A stretch of DNA of 64,000 nt. Source: Rhodocollybia butyracea (Eukaryota; Basidiomycota; Agaricomycetes; Agaricales; Omphalotaceae). Positions 33,651 to 45,870 of the stretch are shown here, one piece after another. The translations under genes and the position numbers were made by a program. The notes under the pieces are model-generated. The model had not been told where the DNA came from, did no database searches, and saw only the letters and a program-made list of their open reading frames with translations. How positions within the stretch are numbered: the stretch's first letter is position 1; the number at the start of each line of letters is the position of its first letter. Location: assembly GCA_015501585.1 (NCBI GenBank), contig JADNRY010000110.1, forward strand, positions 1 to 64,000, written 5' to 3'.

Positions 33651-35844
33651 CGGGAGGGCCAAGGATGGTTTTTGTTTTGACTTTTGAATTGGACTTCCTT
33701 GATCCTGGATCTAGGCCCAAAAACCATGGTTTTGTACATCTTCTTGTATTTATTGTAACGCTACGTCCTAGCATTTCCAGCTAGCTACTGTAAAGTAGTA
33801 CATTAATACGAATGTAATGGCAATATGGATCGGTAGCGAAAATTTTACACGAACTACACGGTTGAAGGCGTACTTGAATTCGACAGAGGAAACTTGTTGT
33901 GGCAGAAAATTCGGACTTACCAGTGACATGGACACTCAAACGGAGGAAGACTTGATTAGCTAGCTTAGTGTTGTGGCGTTACCGAAGCTCTCAGGCTTCA
34001 GAAAAGAGAAAACGATAAATGAGTCCGGTGTCACCCAAATAAGGAAAAAAAAACCCCAACCCCCAAGGAATGAAAGGATAAAGTAAAAAGTCGTGTAAGG
34101 AGAGCGTGAGGGGAACGAGGAGTAGTAGGTAACCTGACCAACTGAATAATAAGGAGTGAAGTAAGGGGTGGTGTAGTGAGTCGGAGTGCTTGTTGCTCGA
34201 AAGTATGAAGGTGCAGCTCTAGGCTGGACTCGAATACCAGGAATTACGGGAGGAGGAGTAGTGTGGGGACTACGCCTGGTGTGACGCGCACACTTCTTTT
34301 ATATTGTTACTGTTTTTTTTCAAATCTTCGCTCAGTTGTTACTTCAAAAGTTCAATGGCAGTCTGGGACTACTAGCTATACTAGCACTGGCCAAGTTCCC
34401 TGCATAAAGGTAAGTACTGAGCAGTGCTCGCAGTGCTAAGTATACTTAGTAGGAGATAGTATTTAATAGATACTGGCTTTGGACTCCTGGTGTTAGAGAG
34501 TGACCTAGCGCCTTAACTCGCTAAGGGTCAATTACCAATTCAGGTGATTGGGTGAACAAAGCGAATTCAATGTTCACCCGTGACCCAAAAAACGAGCACA
34601 GCCACAATGAGCGGACACTAGAACGCTTTGGCCGGCCAAAGTGAGCGCGCGGGGCGCCCGAGCCGATTTCGGTCATGTATCGAGAGTTACACAACCGTAT
34701 CGGACGTCAAATACTCAGAAGGCATTGCAACCTTGAACAGCTTCTTTTCAATCACTGTTCACGCCTTCAGAACTTAACTTCAAGTGTAGCTACTGTCATA
34801 TCAATTTTCCTACTTCTTACACAAGATCGCAACAAGATCATTAGTGCCTTGGTTAGTGCACTAATTTCTCATCCCTTGAATCCTTTTCTTTTGCAAGCCT
34901 GAGCTTAACCTTATACTGTTTATTTGCTGTTTATCTAACATATCATAGCCTGTTGCCATCCTCTTTTTTCTTCTCTTCACTTCCTTCCTGTAACCTGTTA
35001 CAACAAGCCAGTAAGTAGAATGAAAATAATTATACATAACTGTTAAGCTTTTGTACTGTTTACTTAGTTATCTTTTTCTATAGCTTTTGATTTGAGTACA
35101 GTTGCCAGACCTTTCAGGCGGCACAGCTTACCCAGCAGGCCCTCTCTTGAATCATAGGTCCTCTACCAAAACCTGTCCCAATCTCGGTCCCAATACTTAT
35201 ATTGAGCCTGAAAAATAGTGCTATACTCCTTAGTCGTGTTCTTCCTACGAGAGGGCTTCTCCACCTCATCATCTGGATCAAAGTCGCTGCTCCGAGCAGA
35301 GTCCCTTGGCTGTTCCAGCAACCCAAAAAAGTGTAACTTATCTTGCTTGCATCAATGCACATGCGCCACCTACAGGCCTCCAACATCCTCTTATTGTAAA
35401 ATTGTCTAGGCTATGGTATTTATTCTACTGAGTTAAATAACACAGGATTTAATTCACTGAGCTCACCCACTCTGGATCACATGGAGCCATAGGCTTGCGA
35501 TGCAAAACATATTACAGCAGTGATACAAGTATCAATCTCGCCACAATAATGACATCGGAAAGGCCAATCTTCGCTTCACTTGCATCTCAAAAGATACCAA
35601 GAAGCTCATCGCTGGACTACTACAAGTCAGTGTATATATTGTCTTCTTTGAACTCTGTGATTCCAGCCTGTAGAAGTCATCCTCTGTTATATTTTTGTAT
35701 GGTTTTACTTAGATTTGAATTCGCTTAGACTGATTCCATTAGTATTTGTACTCGCTCATTAGTCGCTTTTGTGCTGCTTTTGTGAATCTAATCTAAAAAC
35801 ATGTGACTTTAGATAACGAAAAGTCGGTGTTTCTGATTCAAGTC
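33651..35844. other. Spacer between the duplicated units, no gene recognised
   Basis: Only short frames. The minus strand 35114-35386 is open for 90 codons, and a second frame of the same strand is also open there; no family recognised. A poly-T run lies at about 34312, and several AAAAAAACCCC-type low-complexity stretches near 34050. Confidence 0.4.
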
Positions 35845-36145
35845 TCCCACTACCTAGGATACAACACATCGAGCATCATCGATCATCCCCTCTTCGCAAC
35901 ACAAAGGGATGTCGACGTGTACCGGTACAACCCCTTGACCCTGCTGCGTACTCCTCAACGATCTGTCATGCGACGACAATCCTGATATTGGCTCGCTCAG
36001 TGGATTGTGCAAGCTCAAAGCATAACCGGTGGCTGGTTCGGAGGATTTGGAGGAGCTGTCCCCATTACACGCTAGCAGAATTACAGTATGTTCCCACAGT
36101 AACAGGTGAAACTACTATGGGTCATTATAGGGAGATCAAAGATCG

Positions 36146-36900
36146 CTACTTTTTCGAATGCGGGTCAGAAGTACCTACGCTTTCAAGCAATAGATCCTCT
36201 TCTAGGCAAAGCTCCCTTAGAGCCTCTTTGTCCTCACTACTAGCCTCCTTGGAGACGTTTTGTAATTTGTCGAGATAGAATGAACATGCTGTTCGGGTTG
36301 TCAGGATCTTCCACGATGGGTACCAGCAATGTCCCAACACGCTTACCTTCCCAAGAACGCCAACTATGCCTTTCGGACTGCCCATCTATTCGTTTCCATT
36401 CATCGAGGGCAATAAAACCCCATCGCTTTGCCTACAAGAGTCCAGGACATCCATTCCCAGCCTCCAGCCACGTCATCTTTAGCGGACTGAAAAAGCAACA
36501 AAATCTTGAATCCAGCGGCAGTGGGCCGGTCTGTGCACACAGCTTGTCGACAATAATCAACGGGAAAACTTTTACTAGGTATTTCTGGAACCGCGCAGGA
36601 GTGTAAGTACCTCGGTGGTGACTGGTAACCGGTAAGACTTTGAGGTGCGCGTAAGAAAATTCTAGGCCAAAGAGTCCAGCACACTTGATACATCAGGCAG
36701 CAAGCGCGCCGTCGTGACAAACTAAGGATACTAAAAGACAAGTTTCTGTTCTTGATATGATGACTAGTCGTGACAATATTTTGATGTCTGTGTACTTTTA
36801 TCTGGATCAAGAGTGTTGAGCAAATCAAAAATTTGGCGCATCAGTCGCCAGTATCCGTCATCTGTGGACCGTCCATTCTGTTGCTTCTTCCGGGTTTTCC
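36146..36900 (-). pseudogene. Remnant of an unidentified gene, unit 2 copy
   Basis: Matches the pieces in unit 1: GRSTDDGYWRLMRQIFDLLN (about 36885-36825), then a frameshift and stop near 36765; GFIALDEWKRIDGQSERHS (about 36425-36370) followed by an intact donor GGTAAGC; and a final exon KLQNVSKEASSEDKEALREL ending HSKK at 36146. The 5' segment is frameshifted here, whereas in unit 1 the donor is lost, so each copy decayed on its own. Confidence 0.35.
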
Positions 36901-37611
36901 CTTATATTCAGACGGACATTCGTTAAATTTCATTGGCAGTGCGGTGTATTCCGATACCAGCACTACCACCTAGCTCTACATATTTTGAGTCTCAGTCTTG
37001 TATCTCTGGTTTCTGATATCCGCCCTTCTGCGCTTCAGCCCCTGTTCCGGTCTCTCCTCTACTTACCTGGCGGCACCAGAACAAAATTCGCAAGGTCCAC
37101 CATCAGCGCTCAAGCCCAAGGAGAAATTAAGCCTGGCATCGAATTCGATATGCTCTCTCCGCCTTCCGCTTCAAACTTTCTCGCTTTTTTAACTGCTTCC
37201 GAGTCCAAAGCTCCGAATCACCTGCACCTCCAAAACTCAAAGTTCAGGGCCCTGGTTTTACATCTTCGTTTTTCCACCTATGCTACCCTTGCACATATGA
37301 GCGCTACCATCCGAGATCATCAACAAGTACAGCCGTGCAAGTACAGACCCTTTGCGGGCGCTGAACCTCTACTTGGATCCAATCGACATATTGTGTCATT
37401 AGGCGTACTAGACACCAACACCGTTGCTGTTTGCATCCCGCTGCTACCTGATTTGGTCTAACACTTGTGGTTTATAAGGTGCACCAAGCTGTTGTATTTC
37501 CTCAACTGACGATTTTATCTTCTGTTCTTACTCGCCTACTATTTTCGCCCACTCCTTCCCTATTTCACCCTACTCCTTTTAAGCTACGATTTCTCGAGTC
37601 GACCTCGAATC

Positions 37612-38287
37612 ATGTTCAACCAACCTTTGATTACCTTTTCAATCTTGATTTTGTGGAGCGTCCACGGTACGGCCTCATTCTCCTATCTTGTTAAAACTGG
37701 GTTCACAAACTTCACCGCGGCTAGGGAGCTGGGCTGAACCCAACGAATTCACATATGTTGCCTTTGGCACTGATTTTATTGGAACCGACACCACAGATCC
37801 GGGGGTGATCGATACCATTTCAGTCATGCCAATTGGTACTGCTTCTGGAGTAACAACATATCTCTGGGATGAAGTCATTGAAGCTGTCGGAACCGACACC
37901 CTTTCATCTCAAACAGTAACAACGACCATTGCAGCTACATTCACCGGTCCGTGCTATATATACTACTGCTCATTGCTATACTTTCTAATCAAAAATCATG
38001 TTGTTCTTTCTCTGCAATTGAAATAACCCACAGGAACCCTTGTTGCGTCAGCTTCAGGCTTTGCCGTCACAGTCGACGTCCTCGCAGGAGGGCAGGTTCA
38101 AGGCACTGAAGTGGCCGAGTGCCATTACACCGACTCAGTCAGTGGAGAATGTTCCGGCGGGGTCAAGTCTGGAACGACCATAATTAACGGGACCACAATT
38201 AGCGGCCCCGCAATCACTAGGGCTGTGGCTGAGGCCGCACCTACTAACAGTTCTTCTCCTAGTGCTAGTGCATCTAGTGAGTGCTAG
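37612..38287 (+). CDS. Secreted protein, unit 2 copy, anchor lost by frameshift
   Basis: Model: join(37612..37666, 37725..37946, 38034..38287). Signal peptide MFNQPLITFSILILWSVHG is nearly identical to the paralogue, as are intron positions. The ectodomain keeps the Cys pair (ECHYTDSVSGEC) and gains a TTIINGTTISG repeat. In a Ser/Ala codon run (AGTGCTAGTGCATCTAGTG) one extra base shifts the frame and gives TAG at 38285. Past that, the anchor segment (NVGILIGMGVSTLAG...) is still open in the +1 frame up to TGA at 38397. If the sequence is right, this copy makes a soluble, anchorless form; a sequencing error in the repeat is the alternative. Confidence 0.68.
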
Positions 38288-38712
38288 TGCTGGCGCTAAA
38301 GATAATGGTGGCATGCCCTATATCGAGTTTAATGTTGGAATTCTCATTGGGATGGGAGTTTCTACACTAGCGGGGGCGTGCATTACAACTTGGATATGAT
38401 AAGACTGTTATCCTTCCTTCTTTCCTTCCTTCCTTCGTTGAGGGTTCTTCTATACAGTTCTAGTAATTTAACTATGTAACCTGTTGATTTTGAGTTCCCG
38501 GCGCGTTTGTCAGCTTCATCCAGCACCTTGCTATGCCTGCGGGATTAGCTAAAGTCTGGAATTCCCTCAGGGCTTCCTCGAGATCGGGTGTGTTTGGTGT
38601 ACCCCCAGTGCAAATAGGCAAGTACTAAATGAACTGATGATCATAATCAACCCCACGGTAAGTCTCTTTGGACTCTCTGGTCAAAGTACATATTCCATTG
38701 ATAATTGGATGA

Positions 38713-39709
38713 TTATGTATCACCCTGGGTTGGTCCTATATATGTAATGGTTACAGTATTTCCGTTAACCGAAGTCGTAGAGAGCTGTTCGGGGGGAATA
38801 TCATCCAGGCTATAAACGTCATAGACGGTAGCCCCCACAGGAGAAACAACAGCGCCGGAAGAAGTCGTTGCAGACGCTCCAGTGAATTCGACGGTCCCAA
38901 AGTCAGGAATCGATCACATCACAGTCATCACATTGTTCGACAATCCACTCAGCGCTCTCCTGGCATAATGCAGAGGTGAAGGTCACGGCCTGGGAGACGG
39001 TAACATTCTTGCTGTTGTTCGTGATCGTCAATACACCAGATGTGGAACTGGTCACAGTCGCAGTGAGAGTGACTGAATCGCCTGCGGAGAAGGTGATATC
39101 GGAAAAGTCGGACATCGGGGCTCTTGAAATTTTGATAAGGATCATTAATCAGAACGGGTTTGTTAGAAACTTGAGGGATTGGGAAACTCACGGGAAATAC
39201 TCATACTGTAGAACGAAATAAGCGGTAGACTTTCAGAAGAAAACGTGGTACTTACCCATCCGGTGAATGAGATGACCCCTTCGTTGGTGCATAAATTGAC
39301 GCCAGTCTGCAAAAGACCTTGGCAGCTTGAACTCGCACCATCGATCCCAACCCAAACGAAAGCACATTCCTCATCTGTATCGAAAAGGCCCGAGGGAGCG
39401 GAGATGGTAAAAGTACCAGTGACTGAAGTATAGGTTGCCTGCTCGAGTCAACATATTATTTAACTTGTTATCCTTGGATACTGAATACTGTGATATGGTA
39501 CTCACTGTGTCGGCAGTCAAAACAGCACCACCCCAGTTGGCACTTTGCACGTCGTCAGCGGCGGCATTGGAGGACACGACCTGGTCACTGATGAGCTTGG
39601 CGGCTTTGCTCTGGCGATTGGCACTGCGGCGAATATATTTCTGGCCATTCGCAGGATTCGGAGATGCAAAGGCAGCGGTGGCGAGGAGAGTGAAGGCTAG
39701 GAACTTCAT
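38713..39709 (-). pseudogene. Eqolisin (glutamic peptidase, family G1), frameshifted
   Basis: Exons: 39709..39506, 39438..39256, 39205..39192 (a 14-base microexon), and 39122 leftward, all with GT-AG introns. The product has a signal peptide (MKFLAFTLLATAAFASPNP), a propeptide, then the G1 core: NWGGAVLTADTATYTSVTG, FVWVGIDGASSCQGLLQTG (with the catalytic Gln), the microexon YEYFP, and CQESAEWIVE (with the catalytic Glu). These enzymes are acid endopeptidases secreted by fungi. After DVIDS the frame hits TGA at 38903-38905, but DFGTVEFTGASATTSSGAV continues in another frame to TAA at 38713, so a net frameshift removes the last strands of the beta-sandwich. Either a recent pseudogene or a sequence error. 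Confidence 0.85.
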
Positions 39710-40439
39710 GGTACGTGTACTAGAGCGCGTAGAGTAAGTAACCAGTAGAATAAAAAGTTGATTTTATCTCTCTTTTATGTATCATCCTCAACGGTCCCAG
39801 ACCCCCGCCAAATTTTGATAGCTGATCTCGAGGATTGAATGCAATTTTGCGAATGATATTAAACTTCTGACCGAGCACATGCTTGAGCGCTCATGATTTC
39901 CAAGCGTGAACCTACATTACGAGGATTTCAGCTATGAAAACCGACGGATATTCTCGGAGATGTTTTACGGGGGAACTAGGAGACAGTGGGATTCAAGATG
40001 TCATGGAACTGGTTGCATCTCGCTATCGGAAGGACCAGGAGACAATGAGGAACAACTCGTCGTTGATCCTTTCGTCGTCGAGTTCCGGCGGTACTTGAGA
40101 ATGTTCCTGCTCGCACATCGATGTATCATATATTTCATTCTCACACAAGGTCCTATATTAGTTAATGCATAGCTTCTGAGGATACGACACTGACAATAAA
40201 AGAATCGAACGGATGTCGATTTAATATAGGTTGATATGGACAGCTTTGACCGGGCCAATTTGGAGGATTTGTGACGATTGGTTTCCCATTAAGAAAACCG
40301 GCAAGTATAGACCTGGTACGATTAATACAGATATCCTTAGATAACGAAATGACAAACTTACCTTTTCTGTGAACGAGGGTCAACGTTAATGCTAAAGTGC
40401 CGTCAAGAATCACTGAATCACTATAATGCCACTAAGACC
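39710..40439. other. Intergenic between eqolisin and its likely relic
   Basis: No gene recognised. It holds the promoter region of the eqolisin (minus strand CTTTTTATT near 39752) and otherwise short frames. Confidence 0.4.
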
Positions 40440-41000
40440 TTATACTGGCGTCATTGAAGCAACTAATCCGCTACTGTCCCTCGAAGCTGAGTAATCAGCC
40501 AACGAAACTTGACCAAATCCGCAAAGTTGAGACCTAAGTGATACAGTCATAAAGTGAACGGCACTGCATATGATTAGTACGAGACTACTCACCTCGTCCG
40601 CGCTAAAGTCTTTGACGATCCTCGTTTTGTCCAGCCGGCCAGGTGTCAATAAAGTTACACTGCCAAGCCACTTGAAACAGTCAACGACTGCGAGACAGAC
40701 TTTCGCTGCGTGGTATTCTCCAGAGCAACAGTAATACTGATAGCGTTTGATGAATGTATTGTGACCGTAGTCAGATTTCTGGCAGGAATGGGTACATATG
40801 TAAGTCTTCGGTGGGGTTCTTGTACGAGGTGGCGTACTCCACCGTTTAATGGTGAAATCAATACAACCACCGTAATTTTGGCGGCCTCGGAGGTACGTGT
40901 CAGATTGGCCAAACGGCCAAGCCCATTGAAAGCGTAGCAAGACGTAATGCGTGCGCGCGAAGCCCGGAGGGGATGCCCAATGCAGGAGTGGAGAGAAGCT
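40440..41000 (-). pseudogene. Probable second, decayed eqolisin-like gene
   Basis: Pieces in different frames of the minus strand resemble the G1 core: a segment AISITVALENTTQRKSVSQS (like the strand that precedes the catalytic Glu region), then RIVKDFSADE, a possible intron with GTGAGT, and NFADFGQVSLADYSAS after a one-base correction, ending at TAA 40440-40442. The upstream half is not recognisable with confidence. Position next to the better preserved eqolisin supports a tandem duplicate in advanced decay. The multi-frame reading makes this tentative. Confidence 0.4.
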
Positions 41001-41371
41001 GCAGTAGCCGACAAGACAGGACAAGAGAATCACGCTAAATTTCAACTGTAAGAAGTTGAGACATATCATCATCGCTAAGCTCGAGCATACTAGCACTAGA
41101 GGTCGTCAGATTAAGGAACATCATCAGAGGTATATGGCAATTTTTGGCAAAGGCAGAAAAATAGATTTGGTAAGATCGAAAGAGGCGCTTACAAGGCGCT
41201 TACTCTTCAACTTCCCACCACTAAAATTTCATGGACATGCAGGCCGACATCGATAAGCCTTCCTTATCCAACTCCGAACTTAGCGTGTCGAACATGAGAA
41301 GATGATGGTTTTGTATAAAGAATGTCAACAAATTTCTCGGACCAGACCCAGTCGCTCTAACACCAACTATT

Positions 41372-42895
41372 ATGGCACAATGGAAAACTGTCGGAAATGG
41401 GATGCTAGAGGGGATTTCGCAGGTTGCTGACTTGGATGTCTGTTTCAAAAGCAAGCTTATTACCTGATTCTCAAGCTAATGCTTTATCTAGGCATCGAAA
41501 CTCACTGTCACTTTGGCAAAAACTCTCAAACCGATTCCGCCTCATGAAACCCTTACGTTCGGAAATGTGGGTAATAATAACTTCGCATTTCGACATTTCG
41601 ACGTGTTATTCATCGCTTTCTATCTAGACGATGTCAGATCATATGCTCATCGCGGAATTCGACCCAGAATCAGGCTGGTCGAGTCCCGAAATCAAGCCTT
41701 ACGCTCCTTTAAACGTATATGCTACCAGCAGCTGCATCCAATATGGTACGACCGCATTCGAAGGCATGAAGGTATGTCTACATTCCAAATCTCCATTCGA
41801 AGCTCAATGCTCTTCATCGATAGGCTTACCTTGGACCCGATGGTGAACCACGTTTATTCAGGCCAGATATGAATATGGCACGACTGACTAGGTCAGTTGA
41901 CCGTATGGCTCTTCCTGTGAGTATTTTAACTTCTGCCTGTGCTTCTCTTCAATCTGATTGTGTTATCAGCCTTTCAATACGGACCAAGTACTGGCTTTGA
42001 TCAAGCAGCTCATTCTCGTCGATCGGAGATGGATCCCATTGGCCAGCGAATACAGTTTGTACGTTCGCCCAACGGTCATAGGTACTGGAACCGGCAAGTA
42101 CAACAATTTGTCGTTCGCTTCACCTTTTCTTAAAAACCTTTAAAGGCTTCAGCGTTGCTGCTTCTGACCACGCCACATTATGCATCATGCTCTCACCTAC
42201 GGGCCCTACTTCCGCTCCGGCGTCAAAACCAATTTCTGCTCTGGCCGTCTCCGAAACCGTTCGAGCTTGGCCTGGAGGAACCGGAGGTCACAAAGTCGCG
42301 TTGAATTACTCTCCTGGGTTTCTACCGCTCCGAGTTGCCCAGAAACAAGGATACGAACAGATCATATGGCTGTTGGGTGATGATATGAAGTTGACCGAAG
42401 CTGGAGCCATGAATCTATTTGTCGCTGTTGCCCGTGACGATGGAGGTACGCTGCGTACCCAATCGCGATATGTTTCGCTGATCAATCCCTTGCCTGCCAG
42501 GTATCGACCTCTTGACGCCTCCGTTAGACGGAACTATTCTTCCAGGTGTAACTCGCGATTCCGTTCTGACCCTCGCGAATGCCCATACAGCCCGCGAAAC
42601 TACGTTGCCCGGATTAGAAGAAACCCTTCATCTTCATACTCATGAGCGGCCGTTCACCATGACTGACCTGCTACGTTGGTCTGCTGACGGAAAGCTCTTG
42701 GAAGTTTTCGGAGTAGGCACAGCTGTCATCATTGCTTCGATTGGGAAAATCGGCTTCAAGGGCGAGGATATTATTCTTCCTACACACGAAGGTGGATTGG
42801 GACCCATCGCGAAAGCATTTAGGACGCGGATTCTGGATATCCAGGAGGGGCGGGAGCAATGGAAGAATTGGAGTATCCTCGTTAACGAATTGTGA
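41372..42895 (+). CDS. Branched-chain amino acid aminotransferase
   Basis: Model: join(41372..41437, 41492..41566, 41628..41771, 41824..41916, 41970..42097, 42153..42445, 42501..42895), 397 residues. Fold type IV PLP enzyme that transfers the amino group between Leu, Ile or Val and 2-oxoglutarate. Family marks in order: LDASKLTVTLAKTLKPIPP, DHMLIAEFDPESGW, YGTTAFEGMKAY, RLFRPDMNMARL, SLYVRPTVIGTG, RAWPGGTGGHKVALNYSPG (the Lys is the PLP attachment site), LTEAGAMNLFV, LLTPPLDGTILPGVTRDSV and EVFGVGTAVI. Length fits cytosolic or mitochondrial fungal enzymes; no clear transit peptide is seen from this start. The usual VGPYFxSGxKP is replaced by TGPTSAPASKP, which looks like a compensated double frameshift at about 42200-42229. 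Confidence 0.93.
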
Positions 42896-44581
42896 CCTGT
42901 GGTCTGGGAATCGATCCGGTTTGTATAATACAGTATCTTGCATTATTCTTGTGTCTGTCGTACATTCCTTTGACGACCACGTGTTTTGTGGTGTTTTCGG
43001 CTTGCATGGAATAATACCTCCCGAATAATCGAATCGTCTTTGTCCTTTTAAAACGTTTTGTTGAGCACGCCATGAAAAAACAAGAGAAGTACCAAAGCAC
43101 ACGCCTTTTCTTGTTTTATCTCACGCGGACAAGATGGCAACCGAAATGACAAGACAAGGATCCTTATACCTCACCATTGTTCGTTTCAGGTATAAAACTC
43201 TGCTTGCTTCTGCTGGCAGTCAAACGACATCCCCACCAAAGTCTTCTACTATCTCTAGTGGACACTTCGCCAAATTCACTCACTTTCTCCAGTTCTAAAG
43301 CAACGCTTTTCGCCTTTGCATCCTTTTGCATCGATAACTCTGCATAAGACAAGCACGTGCTACATTTGTGCTACATCGTCACCTCCATCTAGTTATTATA
43401 ATGAGCAACAGTCGACCCGATCATGGAGAAGGCCCTCCACCTCTCACTCCTACCGTCCCTGAATTCCCTACAAAGCCGTGAACGTGAGTGACTCTTTTTT
43501 CGTCGACACCATCTCGTGTACTCAATACTTCTTTTGCGACTAGGGTTAGCTTGGGGCGAACATATCCTTTCAGGGCTTTTTTGACATCTCTTTGGAACCT
43601 ATGGTAATTAGCAGGAGAGGGGCACAGTGGCAAAGGAGGATGCTGTCTTCAAAGGCAAGGGGATCCATTCACACATGTCCGTTTTACCGGAAATATCAAC
43701 GGACAGATGGCAAGGGGATGGTAAGTAGTGCAAGCTGCAAGCCAGGCTACAATAGGAAGACCGAAAGAGTCCCTGATTAGATTATAAATAGTAGTTACCG
43801 TAGCAGGTTTCGAGAGCCGCTTAGACAGATGTCCTACTCAAAGATTAGTATTGCACATTTATATGCACTGAATGAATACTCATGAAGCGTTAGGGTATGA
43901 GAATATATACTAATAGACTTCGTGAGTTGCCTAGGGAGCTCAATTGGAGCTCAGATAGATGCCTCTTTGTTTGTCTCCCATAACCATCTTGTTTGTCTCC
44001 ATAACAGACTCGACCTTGACAAGCAAGCTTAATTAGCTGCCTTCGCAGGTCGAAAATTGGCCTTCGCCATCACTTGTACTTGTGCCGCACCATTGGACGC
44101 GGTGTTCAGACCCTGGGCTGTGCCGAGTATTCACTTCCTTCCCTTCCCAAACTAATCCAGTTCGGGTTTCGTGCTTTGAAAGTCATAGCAAGGGTCGACA
44201 GTGCACACTGAACATGATCACAAAACCGCTTTCGACGCGTCATTGCGCTGTCGCTCGACCGCTGGCTTCTGCTCTTTTCTTCGGGTCTCTTTGAGAGTCC
44301 TTCCGCTCTTGCTTTATAGATCTGAGCCACTCAGATCACACAAAGTCTGGTTCGTGCTCATAAATGCCTAAAAGAATTTTATAGCGACAAGCGCTCGATT
44401 TCATGCCATTACCATTCACGGTCACATTGAGACGTTGAAACGGTGATTGACATCGACCACTAAAAACGGCTAGTGCAGTACAGTTACAACCCAAGTACGT
44501 TAAGTGCTTAAGTACAGAAAAGCTGCCGGAAAATATCTCACTCAAAAATAACTGCCATTGCACAATCATTCCTTAGTTCGG
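42896..44581. other. Intergenic, no gene recognised
   Basis: Short frames only. A direct repeat around TTGTTTGTCTCC occurs at 43966-43977 and 43989-44000. Confidence 0.4.
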
Positions 44582-45870
44582 ATGTCCCAGTTCACACTCC
44601 CCCAGCCAGAAATTCTCTTGCTTAAAGTTCTCTTCACCAATGTTATATGCGAAGCCTTCTTTCTAGGCATACAGGGTGTGGTAACGATACTGGGGTTATA
44701 CGCTGTTTGGTCTGTTCATAAGTGAAATGCTCGTTTCAGAGAACTCATGATGATATTGCCTACCCCAGGTCGCGAGATTCACGAAAGTCGTTTGGGAACC
44801 GTTTACTTGTCGGGATAATTATACTATTGTTCTGCATGTCTGTTTGTGCCACTTCTCTGATGATATGGCTTAACATGGTTGGGCTGGAAGCGCTGGGTGG
44901 GCCATTCGATAGAAGGGATATCGGTAACAACGTATTCATTATCACAATGGTTTTCCAACGCGTTACTGTGAGTGCAACTTTCAATGCTCGTATACTTACG
45001 CTTATCTATAACTTTTGATAGTTCTTTATCAGCGACTCACTTGTAGTTTGGAGAGCGTGGATCCTCTGGGACCGAAACATCTTTGTGCGCCTGCTCCTCA
45101 TTGTCTGTCTTTTGGGAACAATCAGTACGTTACTTGAAGGATGGTTAAAACAGACACTAACAGTTTTGACTTTGTAGCTGCAACATTCGTTCAAGGTGGC
45201 CTAGCAATAAATGAACAAATTCGACAAACTGGTGGAATCGCTCCGGGGCTCGGAGTTGAAACCTTAATATTCACTCTTCCACTTCTACTTACCAACATTT
45301 GTGCTACGGTCCTCATCGGCATACGAATCTGGTGTGTAATATCCCGTCCTCCCGATATCAGTTGCTAGGATGCTCAGCTATCTTCGATTTACCAGGCAAT
45401 ATCGTCGGGACATCATGAACCAGCTGTCCCGTTCAGGCTCCAGAACGACTTCCCTCCACACTGTCCTAGTCATCTTTCTGGAAAGCAGCGCTCTCTATTG
45501 CGTCTTTTGGGTAATTCGCATGACTAGAGAATCAGATGTAACGCCGTACTGATATGCTTCTTTTTGTTTCTCTAAGATTCTTGCACTTTTAGCAACACAA
45601 GGAAATGTTCTGTCGATAGAAGCAACGATAGTTATCATGACCAGTTTGCCTTATGTGACGGTGAGTGCAATATCTCTTCGTGTCTTCACCTCCTCAACTT
45701 ACTCGTCGATTCTGCAGTCAATCTACCCCATCGTGGTCATCATTATGGTAGCTCTTCACAAGAACGGCGAGTACGAACTCTCGTCTATCCAAACTTCATC
45801 TATGGAGACGCCATCTGTAAATCCCGATACCAATCGACGTTCTCTTCAACTTAATTCCATAAAAACATAG
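44582..45870 (+). CDS. Seven-helix membrane protein, fungal orphan family, copy 1
   Basis: Model: join(44582..44721, 44769..44967, 45022..45124, 45178..45331, 45396..45510, 45577..45660, 45718..45870), 315 residues. Seven hydrophobic helices can be placed, for example ICEAFFLGIQGVVTILGLY, LLVGIIILLFCMSVCATSL, WRAWILWDRNIFV with the following LLLIVCLLGTI, FTLPLLLTNICATVLIGI, LVIFLESSALYCVFWILALL and IYPIVVIIMVAL. The motif VVWRAWILWDRN and the tail of about 45 polar residues are typical of a big agaricomycete family of receptor-like, functionally unknown proteins. It is not one of the known pheromone receptors as far as I can see. All six introns (47-66 bases) sit at the same places as in copy 2 at 50683. 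Confidence 0.87.

Larger units (their letters stand above)
35845..38402. repeat. Duplicated unit 2 (partner 29635-33650)
   Basis: Same order of landmarks as unit 1 but more compact. It begins with CACTACCTAGGATACAAC and ends just after the secreted protein gene at a (CTTC)n microsatellite (38410-38440). Confidence 0.75.
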
